Shown here piece after piece: positions 1-9,561 of a DNA stretch of 64,000 nucleotides. The position numbers and the translations under genes were made by a program. Position 1 is the first letter of the stretch. Each line of letters begins with the position of its first letter. This DNA is from Gongronella butleri. Lineage: Eukaryota; Mucoromycota; Mucoromycetes; Mucorales; Cunninghamellaceae. The notes beneath the pieces were generated by a model, which ran no database searches, was not told the origin of the DNA, and saw only the letters and a program-made list of their open reading frames with translations. The stretch spans positions 1,178,001 to 1,242,000 of the forward strand of contig JAIWZP010000003.1 of NCBI GenBank assembly GCA_025201375.1, given 5' to 3'.

Positions 1-1345
1 GTCCATCGGGTGAGCTGCGCGGACGAGAAATGATATCCAAGCGCGTCACTTTTCGACAGTACAAGCTTTACCCAGGTGCGACACAAAAAAATCGAGAAAA
101 TCCCGATTACAGCATTTTTAATGTATTTTAATCGTTTTTCAGCAAGTTCACAAGCTACCATGATATCAGCTGTTCATACCAATTATTCAGCACTTGCTCG
201 TTCGAATGAGCCCACTGTTGCAGCATCGTGCCGACTGGATGGTGCGCAAACACGATTTTAAAAAATCGTGGATTTTCCAAGGGGTGCAGTTGAGCCATTG
301 AAAATGATAAAATTTAGGTCCTCAGATCGCCACTCCATTCAATCACAATGGTAGACGCGTCGCATTCACCACCGAAAATCAAGTAAAAACAAGGGTCCAC
401 AGGCTAGTATCGGCGAACAATGCGTTTTAGGTCCGATTTTCAGCTCAAGGGCAACTCAATGACAAATAATTTTATGTCCAAGAAACATATACCATCGGAA
501 AGAGCAAGCCTCGCCACGTATGTGGACATTGATGGTCAGTGAGAAAAGCGATTTTTTGGAGGATTTGACACGGTTTTAAAACCATAGATGTTTTTCGACG
601 CGCGATAAACCGTGTCAACCGTCGGGTTACACGCGACTGTTTTAACTGAATTCATGCACCTGGCATTTCTCTTGCTAGTTGACGCGTCGGCGCGGCTCCG
701 TGAGCGTGTTTTTCCCGTGCCATTTGCGGTTGAAATTTAATCTAGAATTGCCCATTGCTCGACATCGACCAGGTAGATCGGCCTCACTTTTATCATTTTC
801 GGTGGTTTCCCTGAGCGCCACTTCTTGCGTTGCAAGTTTAAAGGAATTCTGGCGACCACTTTTTTCAATTTTGGTTTGAGAGCTCGCCACGGCTCATTTT
901 TTGATTTGCGCGTGATGCGTTCCCAAGATATATGGCGGCGGTCAAATCGCGTCCCAATGGGGTTTCCGGCTCACGATTTCATCCTGGGTTGTGTTTTGAG
1001 GTGTGTCGTCCTTGATTCGTCCTGGATTATATTACCAGCACAGCTATTTTCCTGAAATCTGCGTCATTTCATTAAATGGCAATATTTGATCCACCAGAAA
1101 ACCACTTGCCGGTGATGCAGACGTGCATCATACATCTTTTGTCATTCAGACGGATCGTGTCATTCCCGAGCATTTGTCAAGCAAATCCGATTTGAAATGT
1201 TTGTGCGGGCTTTGCAGGCATACAAAGTGTGTCCACCGGGAAAGTCAGGCCATTCAGACATGTTGCCCGAGTGTATGTCGTCCCAACGGTGCAAGTTTCA
1301 TGCACCTTGATCAAGAAATTCGCGAGGTCTGGTGTAAATAAACAA
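1..1345 (+). repeat. Satellite-like repeat family, island R1
   Basis: No gene is supported here. The stretch is one copy of a repeat unit found in four other places in the window. It runs from a block beginning GTCCATCGGG at position 1 through an ACGCGTC-rich core at about 560-800, and the opening block returns, diverged, at about 1221 (GTCCACCGGG), giving a period near 1.22 kb. Its core at 566-800 aligns closely with 57463-57690. Open frames inside it are short and not clearly conserved between copies. From 1346 to 1693 I see only A-rich sequence that is probably the 3' flank of the next gene. Confidence 0.8.
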
Positions 1346-1693
1346 AATGTTGCATTTCTCGACAGATCACGGCAGCAACCCAATGATGGACCGCTAGATT
1401 TTTTCTATGAAAAAAAGTTGAGCGAATCTGGTATGGCACTGTTCATTTTGTCTCGTGTTTTATTTTGTCAATGATCGATGTCGACAGAGCGGATCCATTT
1501 TTATTGTCATCATGTATGGGAAAGTGAGAGCAGAGGAAGCAAAAATATAAATAAAGAGGGGTATACTTTCAGTCTTTCCTCTGAGCAAGAGGGACACGCG
1601 GGGAATAAGAATAGCAAAAGGGGGGATGGATGCATAAGAATCGTAGAACGTAAGAGAAAATAAAAAGAAAAAACGAAAGAGAGAGAGAGTAGA

Positions 1694-3328
1694 TCATTCG
1701 CGCAGGGCATTGGCGATGGCGTATTTCTGTGCCTGAGAGAGTTCCATGGGGAGGACGACGGTGTAATTGACGATGATGTCGCCGCGGCGATCGCTTTTTG
1801 ACGATGGCATGCCACGGCCCATGACGCGGATTTGGTCGCCAGGCTGTATTGTAGCCACGGATTGAATGTCAAGTGCAGTGTTGTCGAGGAGCGGGATGGA
1901 GCGGTGGAAGCCAAGCAATGCCTCTGTGAGGGGCACCTTTAGTGTGAGCTCGAGGTCGTCGCCGTTTCGAGTAAATGTGGGGTGTGGTGCGACATCGATG
2001 ACGCAGATGAGATCCTGGACGCGTCCATCGGGCAGCTCGTGACCGGATCCGGGGAATTTGACCTTTGTACCTGATTTCCACTCGGGTCTGACATGGATAG
2101 AGAGCGTTTTTGGCCGGATGGAGCCGTCGCGCATTTGACGCTGGACCGTGACGGTGCATGTGGTGCGATTGTACAAGTCTTCGAGCGTGACGCTCAGTTT
2201 TTGCTTGAGGTGTCCGCGCGACGTGGTTGTGGCGGACATGCCGCCGCCGATATTGGAATTGATGGTGCGCGAGCTTGGGACGTATGCCTGATGTTGGTAA
2301 AAGCCGGATGACGTATCGGACAGGGGCGCTGGCTGCGGCAATGACGCGGTCATTGATGTGGTTGTGGGCGACAGCGACGAGGGCGAGTGGACCATGGACG
2401 AGGATTGATGCAATGGCAAGGGGGGAGGTGGCGCCTGTTGTTGTGGCGGGGACGTGGCCATCAATGGCTGGGACGAGGCGAAATTCACGGCCAGGCGCAC
2501 GGGCTGTGGCGAGTGCGGCGAATGCTGCTGCTGCTGCTGATTGGGAGGTTCGCTCGCGGTCGTGGATCCGCCGCTGGTCGAAGTATTTGGACTGCTGCTG
2601 AAGGATTGAAGCCCCGACGGGTCGGTGGCGCTTCTTGGCATAGCGTGGCTGTTGTTGCTGCCTGTGCTGATGGGGACGGGTCGCGACCCGCGTGTGCGCG
2701 TGTGATTGTTGACGGGGATGGCATAATGCTGATTGGGCTCAGGCTCCGATGGGTGCTGATGTAGCTGCCAGGAGGATGGCTGTACCTGCTGCAGCTGCTG
2801 ATGAGATTCCGGCATGCTATTGGCGCGTGTCTTTTTGTGCTTGGCGAAAAAGGCTTCAAAGACGGTGTCGGGCGAAGATGGACGGAATGCGTGGTCATCA
2901 TGCGCGGCCACGGCCGTCGATGTGCTGCTAAACAGGCTGAGCGCCGAAAATCGATCCTTTTTCTTGTCAGGCACAGTCAACTTGGCGTACCACGACCCGT
3001 CCTTGAGCTTGCTTTCGCCGTATTGGTCGAAAAGGCTGCGGCGCACCTTGTCGCAAAGCACCTCGTACGCCTCACAGAGGTTGTTGAACCGCGTTTCCGC
3101 CTCTTGACTCGAGTGCCGCTCTGGATAATAACGGAGTGCTATGGGTCAAGCCCATAAAAAAAAAAACGGTGAGGGACGTGTTAGCAACCAAAAAAAAAAA
3201 AAAGACACGCCCTTTTTTGCTCGTTTTTTTTTATATTTCAACGCACCTTTGTTCATATAGGCCGTCTGGATATCGCCGCTTGTCGCGTTGCGCGGCAGGT
3301 CCAGGATAGCGTAGTAGTCCTTTTCCAT
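1694..3328 (-). CDS. Class B (type II) J-protein with degenerate HPD motif
   Basis: Two exons, complement(1694..3138, 3247..3328), give a protein of about 508 residues. Residues 1-70 form a J-domain starting MEKDYYAILDL, with helix III/IV residues (FNNLCEAYEVL, FDQYGE). The invariant His-Pro-Asp that stimulates Hsp70 ATPase is replaced by Tyr-Pro-Glu (ALRYYPERH). Residues of about 100-330 are low complexity, rich in Q, P, S and H, where a G/F region would be expected. The last ~170 residues are a DnaJ C-terminal substrate-binding domain (KQKLSVTLEDLYN, then GRGMPSSKSDRRGDI). It has no zinc finger, so it is Sis1/DNAJB-like. Animal DNAJB13 also has an altered HPD, but that protein is axonemal and lacks this long insert, so orthology is uncertain. 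The splice joining the J-domain halves is inferred from frame and similarity. The altered motif predicts loss or change of Hsp70 stimulation. Confidence 0.85.
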
Positions 3329-3746
3329 CAAGCAAGACGCGGTGTGTGTGTGTGTGTCGAGTAGAAAGAAAAAAAAAAAGGGGGAAAAAAAAGGGGGGGA
3401 ACACAAACAATCGAGAAAACGAAAGAAAAAGGTAGAAAAGACCTTCCATGGCCCCAATGCGCGCTAAAAAAGGCAACCAGCATTCGGTAGACCACAGCCC
3501 CAAAGGGTGCTTGGACGCACGCCGCTTAATTGCCTTGGCGATGATGCACTGGGATGCTGCGCGTGCCATTAGCCATTTTGCGGATTTTTTTTTTTTCAAA
3601 TGACAAGAGAGGGCAACCATTCCTCTTTTTTTTTTATTTTATTTCAGCGATAAAAAAAAAAAGAAAAAAAAAAGAGAGGCATGCCATTGTAGTTTGGGAT
3701 TTGGGGGGCATAAAGTTGGCCAAAGGGAACAAAAAGGGCCCACCGT
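3329..3746. other. Intergenic between J-protein and RPS23
   Basis: 418 bp with no gene. It should hold the J-protein promoter and the RPS23 3' end. It contains several A and T runs of 8-12 bases and a short TG repeat at about 3342-3357. Confidence 0.6.
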
Positions 3747-4418
3747 TTATGAACGGGGCTTCTCCTTCTTCTCCTTGTACAAGGCCAAGAGGGAGACACC
3801 AGCGACCTTGACGACCTTGAAGCGGACACCAGGAATATCACCAATGGCGCGACCCTTGCGACCGAAACCGGCAATCAAGACCTCGTCGTTCTCGTCGACG
3901 TAGTTCAAGCAACCATCGTTGGGGACGAAAGCAGTGACCTTCTTGCCGTTCTTGATCAATTGGACACGGACACACTTACGAATGGCAGAGTTAGGCTGCT
4001 TGGCTTCGACACCACTAAGGAGCAAAAGAAAAAAAAAGAAAAAAACGGGAAAAATTAGCATTCGTGATCCTCTCTGCTGCGTGAAATGCCTCAATTGGCA
4101 CGGAATCGACAAGGAATGGGAGCCTTACATCTTCTCAAGGACAATGCCCTTGGCGTGGGAAGCGCCACCGAAGGGGTTGGAGCGGTAAGCGGTGCCCAAG
4201 GCACGCTTCTTGTATTGCTTGTCGGCCCATCGCTGTTCACGACGGTGGTTGCGCAGCTTGCGAGCAGCGTTCAAACCGGAAGGTTGACCTAAAACGAAGA
4301 AAAAGTGGATGAGTGATGTTGTTTTATCAGAAACAGATCGATGGATGGCGAGCATCCATGGATGGATAGATGGGATGCGATGGATGGATAGCATCGGCGG
4401 CTGGAGGTACGTACCCAT
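3747..4418 (-). CDS. RPS23: 40S ribosomal protein S23 (uS12)
   Basis: Three exons, complement(3747..4014, 4129..4288, 4415..4418), encode 143 residues, the usual eukaryotic length. The first exon is only ATGG: the start codon and one base, followed by a GTACGT donor, joining to give Met-Gly-Gln-Pro-Ser-Gly. The protein carries the uS12 decoding-centre loop [10 protein letters not shown], whose proline is the residue hydroxylated in other eukaryotes, and ends EKPRS. It sits at the A site of the small subunit and monitors codon-anticodon pairing. The gene faces the CCCH gene across about 210 bp, so the two may share a promoter region. Intron 1 is rich in GGATGGAT-type short repeats. Confidence 0.97.
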
Positions 4419-4628
4419 ATTGCAAGATAAATGGAGAGAGAAGGAAAAGAAGAAATGGGATGGCGGGGCGCGGACAGGCTTTTCATTTGCGCTGTGCCGG
4501 GTGGCCCAAGCCGGACAAGTCCGGCGTTTGAAATCGTCAAAAAGGGCATCATGCAAATTCTCTTTGCTCCTTTTGTTCCTTTTTCCCTCTTTCCTTCCTC
4601 CCCCTTTTTTTTTTGTTGTTCTACCCGT

Positions 4629-6551
4629 ATGGCCACCACCACGCAGGATGACCTTGTTGACCTTTCCGATGGCTTTGTCTTGATTTCCATTATCGCCTTT
4701 GCCGTGTACTATCTGTTCTTCAAGGACCACCAGCGTAAGCAAGCGAAAAAAAAAGCCAAGACGTGACAAAAAAGCGTCGTGCAGTACTGCTTTTTTTAGT
4801 GTTGAGCGAGCTGACCTCCTTTTTTTTTGGTGTTTTATCAACGTTAGCCGCGGCCTCCTCGTTCATCGCACACCCGTCCAAGAGCAAGGCCATTCACCCG
4901 GACCATATCCAGCTGACGCCGTCGCCGTCCAACTCGTCGTCGCCGCGAGATCTAGCGACGCCGTTGCTTTCGCCTTTGATTCAGCCCACCAAGACGGCCA
5001 ATGATGCTCAAGCGGTGCCTCCAATCGAGGACGACCATGAAGAGGACGACCATGTTGTCAGCAACCTGCATGAGACTCCCGTTCCTTCGCTTTTGAGCGA
5101 TGATGACGAGATCCACGGCGACGATGCTGACAAGGACGCCAATGACCACCAGGAGCCACTTTTGGACAATGGGGCTGTTGCCGGCAAGGACGAGAACACG
5201 TCGGTCTCTGCCATTGTGGCCACCACGACCTCGATGGCCGCAATGGCTACGGTGACCAAGGCTGTTTTGGATGATAAAGTGATGCAATCGGGCCGTGCCT
5301 TGTGTGACGACGCGTGCGACACGCCCAACAAGGACCACAACGACGCTGCTGCGCCTATCGCCTCGCCTGCGGCCCCGGCGCCCGCAGCCGTTCACGAGCA
5401 AACTGCGCCAGTGGAGAAAATGATGCAAATTTCGTCAATTGACGCGATGATTGCCAAGCGCGACGCGCCTTTGCCACCCATTGTGGCTCCCTCTGAGCCC
5501 GCCACGACCACCGACCTCTTGGAATCGACGGATGACGCGCAAGAAATGGCCCATCCCGTCGACATTGACAACTCTTCGCCGGATTGCGCCATCATTGCAT
5601 CAAACGACGCAGCTATGCCCGAAAACCTCGATGAAGGCGTGTCCAGGGACGAGCTCGAAGCGTCCAAGGTGCCCATGGAGCCATTGACTGTGCCTGAGGT
5701 GTCTGAGGCGCCTGAACCCGCCTTGAGCGATGACACGGCCGAGTCACCAAAGGCATCGGTGGTGCAGGACGCGTCCGATGTGCCAAAGGAGAACCCCATG
5801 GAGCCATTGGACGCGCTCGAGGTCGCCGAGACGCCATTGGACGAAAATGTTGCCGAGACGCCCAAGGAATTATTGGAAAACAACGTGACCAAGGCAATCA
5901 ATCAGGAATTGGACGACGAACCAGCCAAAGAAAATGTGGATGTATTGGATCAGCCGCGCTCGGCTAGCAATGGCGTTGTGACCACGTCTTGGGCGGATGA
6001 TCAAGACAATGGTACTACTTTTTCGGCCGACTCTGTCCAACAAGAGCCAACATGCAAGCAAAGCCGTCCGGCACGCGTGCCTGGCGCGTCGTTTGTGCCT
6101 GCGCGCTACCCCGTGCCAGCCGAAGCCATTGCCCTGTACCAGCAGCCAGCTCCCACAGGCAAGCCACGTGCCGATATGTCGCGCTTGGAGAAAATCGAAC
6201 AGCAGCAGCAAACCTACGCACCTCGTTACAAGTCGCGATGTGAATTCTGGCCCGGATGCACCAACAAAAAATGCAAGTATCATCATCCAGTCATGAATTG
6301 CCGGTAAAAAAAAAACACAAAAAAATCGATTTTGGCGTTGCAAACGTGTGTTTTGCTCACTTGTTTTTCCCTTTAGCAATGGTGACCAATGCGCTTTTGG
6401 CAAAAAGTGCGCGTTCCTCCATCCTTCGGATTATGTTGATTTCCGCCAACAAAAGCAGAAGCGCAAGCAGCGCAAGCAAAAGCAGCAATTGGAGCAAGCC
6501 AAGCAGCAAAACGCGCAAGGCGAGCCAAATGAGCAGACGACTGGTTCATGA
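4629..6551 (+). CDS. Nab2/ZC3H14-type CCCH zinc-finger protein with a predicted N-terminal membrane segment
   Basis: Model join(4629..4734, 4848..6303, 6377..6551), about 578 residues. The C-terminus has two tandem C-X5-C-X4-C-X3-H fingers ([16 protein letters not shown], then [17 protein letters not shown]), split by the last intron. This spacing is typical of Nab2/ZC3H14 poly(A)-binding proteins, which control poly(A) tail length and mRNA export; those usually have more fingers. The tail is basic and glutamine-rich. The middle, about residues 60-480, is acidic and rich in A, P, D and E with repeated TPE-like phrases, probably disordered. Exon 1 encodes a hydrophobic stretch ([16 protein letters not shown]) that would anchor the protein, which is odd for a nuclear RNA-binding protein. 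Exon 1 read without splicing would be a 45-residue single-pass protein ending AKKKAKT, so it could be a separate small gene, with the zinc-finger protein starting downstream. Confidence 0.75.
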
Positions 6552-6706
6552 CACAACCTTGCATCGCATTCCTTTCATTCCCTTTTTTCTCTCTCTTCTC
6601 TGTGCATATTCTTTTCATTTTTTTCAGACACCATCGTAGATACATACAATCCACCCCTCCACATGCTTTTTTTAATGGGTCGACGCGTCGATCATAATGA
6701 TCATAC

Positions 6707-6712
6707 AATAAA
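6707..6712 (+). terminator. Poly(A) signal AATAAA of the CCCH gene
   Basis: A canonical AATAAA lies about 155 bp after the CCCH stop codon and just before the convergent coiled-coil gene ends at 6738, so the two 3' ends nearly meet. Confidence 0.55.
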
Positions 6713-6737
6713 AACTCCATTTTATTTCATTTTCGCT

Positions 6738-7934
6738 TCAATTGATGGCAACAGGGACCAATTTGGTATCTTTGGGAGGGGGGCTAGGCGGGGCGTCGAT
6801 GTAAAATGACGATTGACGTGAAGAAGGCGGCGAGGGGGGCGACACGGTGAGCAATGATGAAGAAGACGACGACAATGCCTTGTTGTTGGCACCGAGGAAT
6901 CCGAGTTTCTTTTTGATGATCATGGTTGTTCTGGAACCCATGTAGCATGGCTCGCAAAGCAAGTCGGTGGTCTTGATCTTATCAATAAAGGGCGAACCCT
7001 GTTCAATTTGCTGCAAGCACTTCATGCAATCAAAGGTGATGGGCGCAAGGGCAAAGTGCTGATTGCCGTGACGCTCGGCCTGCTGAAAATCAATTAATGC
7101 TTGGCGCAGTGCGTGGGCCACGGCATGCATTTCGCGTTCATTGGTAGGCGATTTGGCGTCTTTTTGCTGTTGTTGTTGATTTATATCGCCCAAGGACCTG
7201 CGCGGCTGCTGTTGCTGCAAAACGTACTGGAGTGCGACCACGCGTTGATCGAGAGTTAAGCAATGTTTGCTGGTTTGATAAAAAAGAATGCCATTTTGCC
7301 ATTTGTGCATGAGATCCTGGTGTGCGGCCATCCGCTGCTTGTGCTGCTCAATGATGCGCCTGATGTCCTGTTGATCGCTTTGCAATTGACGCTGTTTCTG
7401 CGCCAATGCCGACCGTTTCTCGCGCATTGCGTCCATGTCGTGCCTGTGCGCGGCCACCGCGTCTTCGGCCTGCTTGTTTTTAGCTTGCGCACGCGCGTAC
7501 TTTCTTTTGTAGATGGCGCCGACAATGGGTATCTTGCTGTGCTGGTGCAATTGCTTTTTGCGCCGCTGGTATTTGTCGTACCTTTGTTGCGCATACGTGC
7601 GCGCCGCCTGCAGATCCGGCTCCATCCTGCCCAGCCGCTCCTGCACGGCCACCACCTCATGGTCAATGGCGCGCACCTGGATATCGATGTTTTCCAGCCG
7701 ATCGTATTGTCGCTCAATGAACATCCGTTCTTCTTGCAACCGCCGCTCATACTGGCATCGCAGCGCGCTCACGGCCCACTCGTATCGCTGCGTCCGCTTC
7801 TGGCACTGCTGCAACACCTTTTGGTACTGCTTCAGGAGCTCCAGGACCTGCCGTTTCTTCGCCGGCAGCTTGGACGCAAGCTCGCTAAAGGTATCAATGT
7901 CTTGTGCTGCCACTACCGTCACTTCTGTCGCCAT
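6738..7934 (-). CDS. Coiled-coil protein with a C-terminal CxxC...CxxC zinc-binding motif, function unknown
   Basis: A single uninterrupted reading frame of 398 residues, unusual in this intron-rich window. Residues of about 25-215 are charged and heptad-like (long runs rich in Q, R, K, E), predicting a long coiled coil. Near residues 305-335 there is C-X2-C, 20 residues, C-X2-C (CMKC, CEPC), which could bind one zinc ion. A serine- and proline-rich tail follows (SSSSLLTVSPPSPPSS) and the protein ends LVPVAIN. I do not recognise an orthologue. Autophagy and vesicle-tethering coiled-coil proteins (Atg14/UVRAG-like) have a similar architecture, but Atg14 has its CxxC pairs at the N-terminus, so I do not assign it. 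It converges on the CCCH gene and is tandem with gluconokinase. Confidence 0.8.
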   Translation of the reverse strand: MATEVTVVAAQDIDTFSELASKLPAKKRQVLELLKQYQKVLQQCQKRTQRYEWAVSALRCQYERRLQEERMFIERQYDRLENIDIQVRAIDHEVVAVQERLGRMEPDLQAARTYAQQRYDKYQRRKKQLHQHSKIPIVGAIYKRKYARAQAKNKQAEDAVAAHRHDMDAMREKRSALAQKQRQLQSDQQDIRRIIEQHKQRMAAHQDLMHKWQNGILFYQTSKHCLTLDQRVVALQYVLQQQQPRRSLGDINQQQQQKDAKSPTNEREMHAVAHALRQALIDFQQAERHGNQHFALAPITFDCMKCLQQIEQGSPFIDKIKTTDLLCEPCYMGSRTTMIIKKKLGFLGANNKALSSSSSSLLTVSPPSPPSSRQSSFYIDAPPSPPPKDTKLVPVAIN

Positions 7935-8721
7935 AATAAAAAGGTATCAGTAAAAAGAAGAAGAAAAAAAAGGGAAAAAGGTGAAAAAAAAAGAAAAGGA
8001 GAAAGACAATCAAAAAAAAGATTGGGACGCCGCGACTTTTTATTTCAACTTTTGCTCCACATTGATCCCCCTCCCCACGGCAGGGCTCCATTGGCGTCTT
8101 GGCGAAAGAAAATTAGCCCATGGATGCATTTCTGCCTGTCCGCTTTGCGTTATTGTTGTCTTTTTTTTTTTCTTTTTGTCTCGCATCGCTTCCTTTTTTT
8201 CACTCAAATTGCATGCATTTCGCCCTTGTTGACGATTTGTTTCTCATTGCTCACCATCACCTGATCCCAAAGAAGCCCAATTGTGCCATGGAAATATCGG
8301 GACCGTGTCACTTTACCCTAGGGACCGAGAAAGCCCTGAATTTTTTTTTCTTTCTCGGAAGCTATTTTTGGCTTTTTTTTTTTTTTTTTTTTTTTTTTGT
8401 CCCAGTGCCAGCCAATAAGCCCTTGGTTCCCAGAAATCCTCTACGAGGGGCAATTTGCTGTGCACAAAAGCTTGCTCGTTTTGCAAAAATAGCGAGGCGC
8501 CTTGGCAATTGGCATTGACAAGAGAAAAAATAGAAACAAATTGGGTTTCATCTGTCGCCACCCCTTGTTCCCTGGTGATCTGCACTACGCGCATAGATGA
8601 GCGTGTTTCTTCTCCTTGATTTGGGGACTCCCTTTTGGTGGCACAAAAATGCGAGCCTTTTTTTTTGAATTTATTGGGTGGTATCGCGCGTGTGTGTCTA
8701 TTTTGCTTCTAATTTTTTTTT
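7935..8721. other. Intergenic, no gene seen
   Basis: Nearly 790 bp of low-complexity sequence upstream of the coiled-coil gene and downstream of gluconokinase. It is rich in T runs, including one of about 25 T at 8374-8398. Short frames here consist largely of homopolymer-encoded Phe or Lys. Confidence 0.6.
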
Positions 8722-9363
8722 CTAGGCGAGACCGGCAAGAGCAATGACGTGGTCGGCAATGACAGCAGGCTCGGGCTCGATGCTGGCAATGATGCATCGT
8801 TCTTGCGCGGGATCGGGCTCCTCGAGGGCATTCCATTGCGAGTCGAGCATGGCCGAGGCCATGAAATGACCCTGGCGGCTGCCAATGCGCTGCCCAAGCA
8901 GCTCGCGACTGCCCTTGAGGTACACAAACGTCACCGTGCCCACCGACGCAGGCACACCGCGCAAAATGTCACGATACACCTTTTTCAACGACGAACAGGT
9001 GACAATCAACGCAAATCGGCCGTTATCGCCCGCCGCAGCCTGTTTTTCTTGCTGCAATTTGGTCACAATCGACGTCATCTCGTCGCGGATCGTCTCCAAC
9101 CAGCCCCATCGATCCTCGTCCTCCAGAGGCACGCCTAAAATATCGGAAAAAGAGAAAAAAATACGTCCATTAGCGTGTGCTGAAGCGCCCTGGCGCCATG
9201 GTTGTGCCTTACCAGCCGACATCTTTGCAATGTTGGCAGGAGGGTGCAGCTGGTCACCCTCAATGTATTCACATTGGAGCCGCTTTTGCATGGCCTCGGC
9301 AACACTCGTCTTGCCACAGCCTGCTGTGCCCATCAAAATGTAAATTGGGATTGGCGATGCCAT
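8722..9363 (-). CDS. Gluconokinase
   Basis: Two exons, complement(8722..9134, 9213..9363), encode 187 residues, the usual size of the family. It phosphorylates D-gluconate with ATP to 6-phosphogluconate, feeding the pentose phosphate pathway. The Walker A motif GTAGCGKTSV is at about residues 12-21, followed by the substrate loop EGDQLHPPANIAKMSAG. The spliced junction reads KMSAG-VPLEDEDRWGWL, the family signature, which fixes the intron. Further marks are the conserved CSSLKKVYRDILR and GHFMASAMLDSQ. The start at the ATG just after a T-rich leader gives a complete N-terminus; the upstream in-frame sequence is homopolymer-derived. Confidence 0.95.
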   Translation of the reverse strand: MASPIPIYILMGTAGCGKTSVAEAMQKRLQCEYIEGDQLHPPANIAKMSAGKAQPWRQGASAHANGRIFFSFSDILGVPLEDEDRWGWLETIRDEMTSIVTKLQQEKQAAAGDNGRFALIVTCSSLKKVYRDILRGVPASVGTVTFVYLKGSRELLGQRIGSRQGHFMASAMLDSQWNALEEPDPAQERCIIASIEPEPAVIADHVIALAGLA

Positions 9364-9561
9364 TTTTTTTTTTTTTTTGTTGAGAGAATGAAGAGGGAAA
9401 ACTGGGGAAAAAAAAAGAAAAGCAGGATTGAAATCTGGAAAATCTGGGGCAGTCCCAAACAAAATGGGCAAAAAAAGCTAAAATGCAAGCGGCGATGAAT
9501 GGATCTGATGCAAATTTTCCGTCCGTCCCATCCAATCACAAGAGAAATCAAACACATTTTA

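Noticed and set aside
4015..4414. snoRNA in RPS23 introns
   Set aside because: No C/D or H/ACA box pairs in either intron; intron 1 is mostly GGAT-type simple repeats.
7263..8264. Large plus-strand frame of 333 codons
   Set aside because: Antisense shadow of the coiled-coil gene, whose codon use and start context are better; the rest is homopolymer-encoded.
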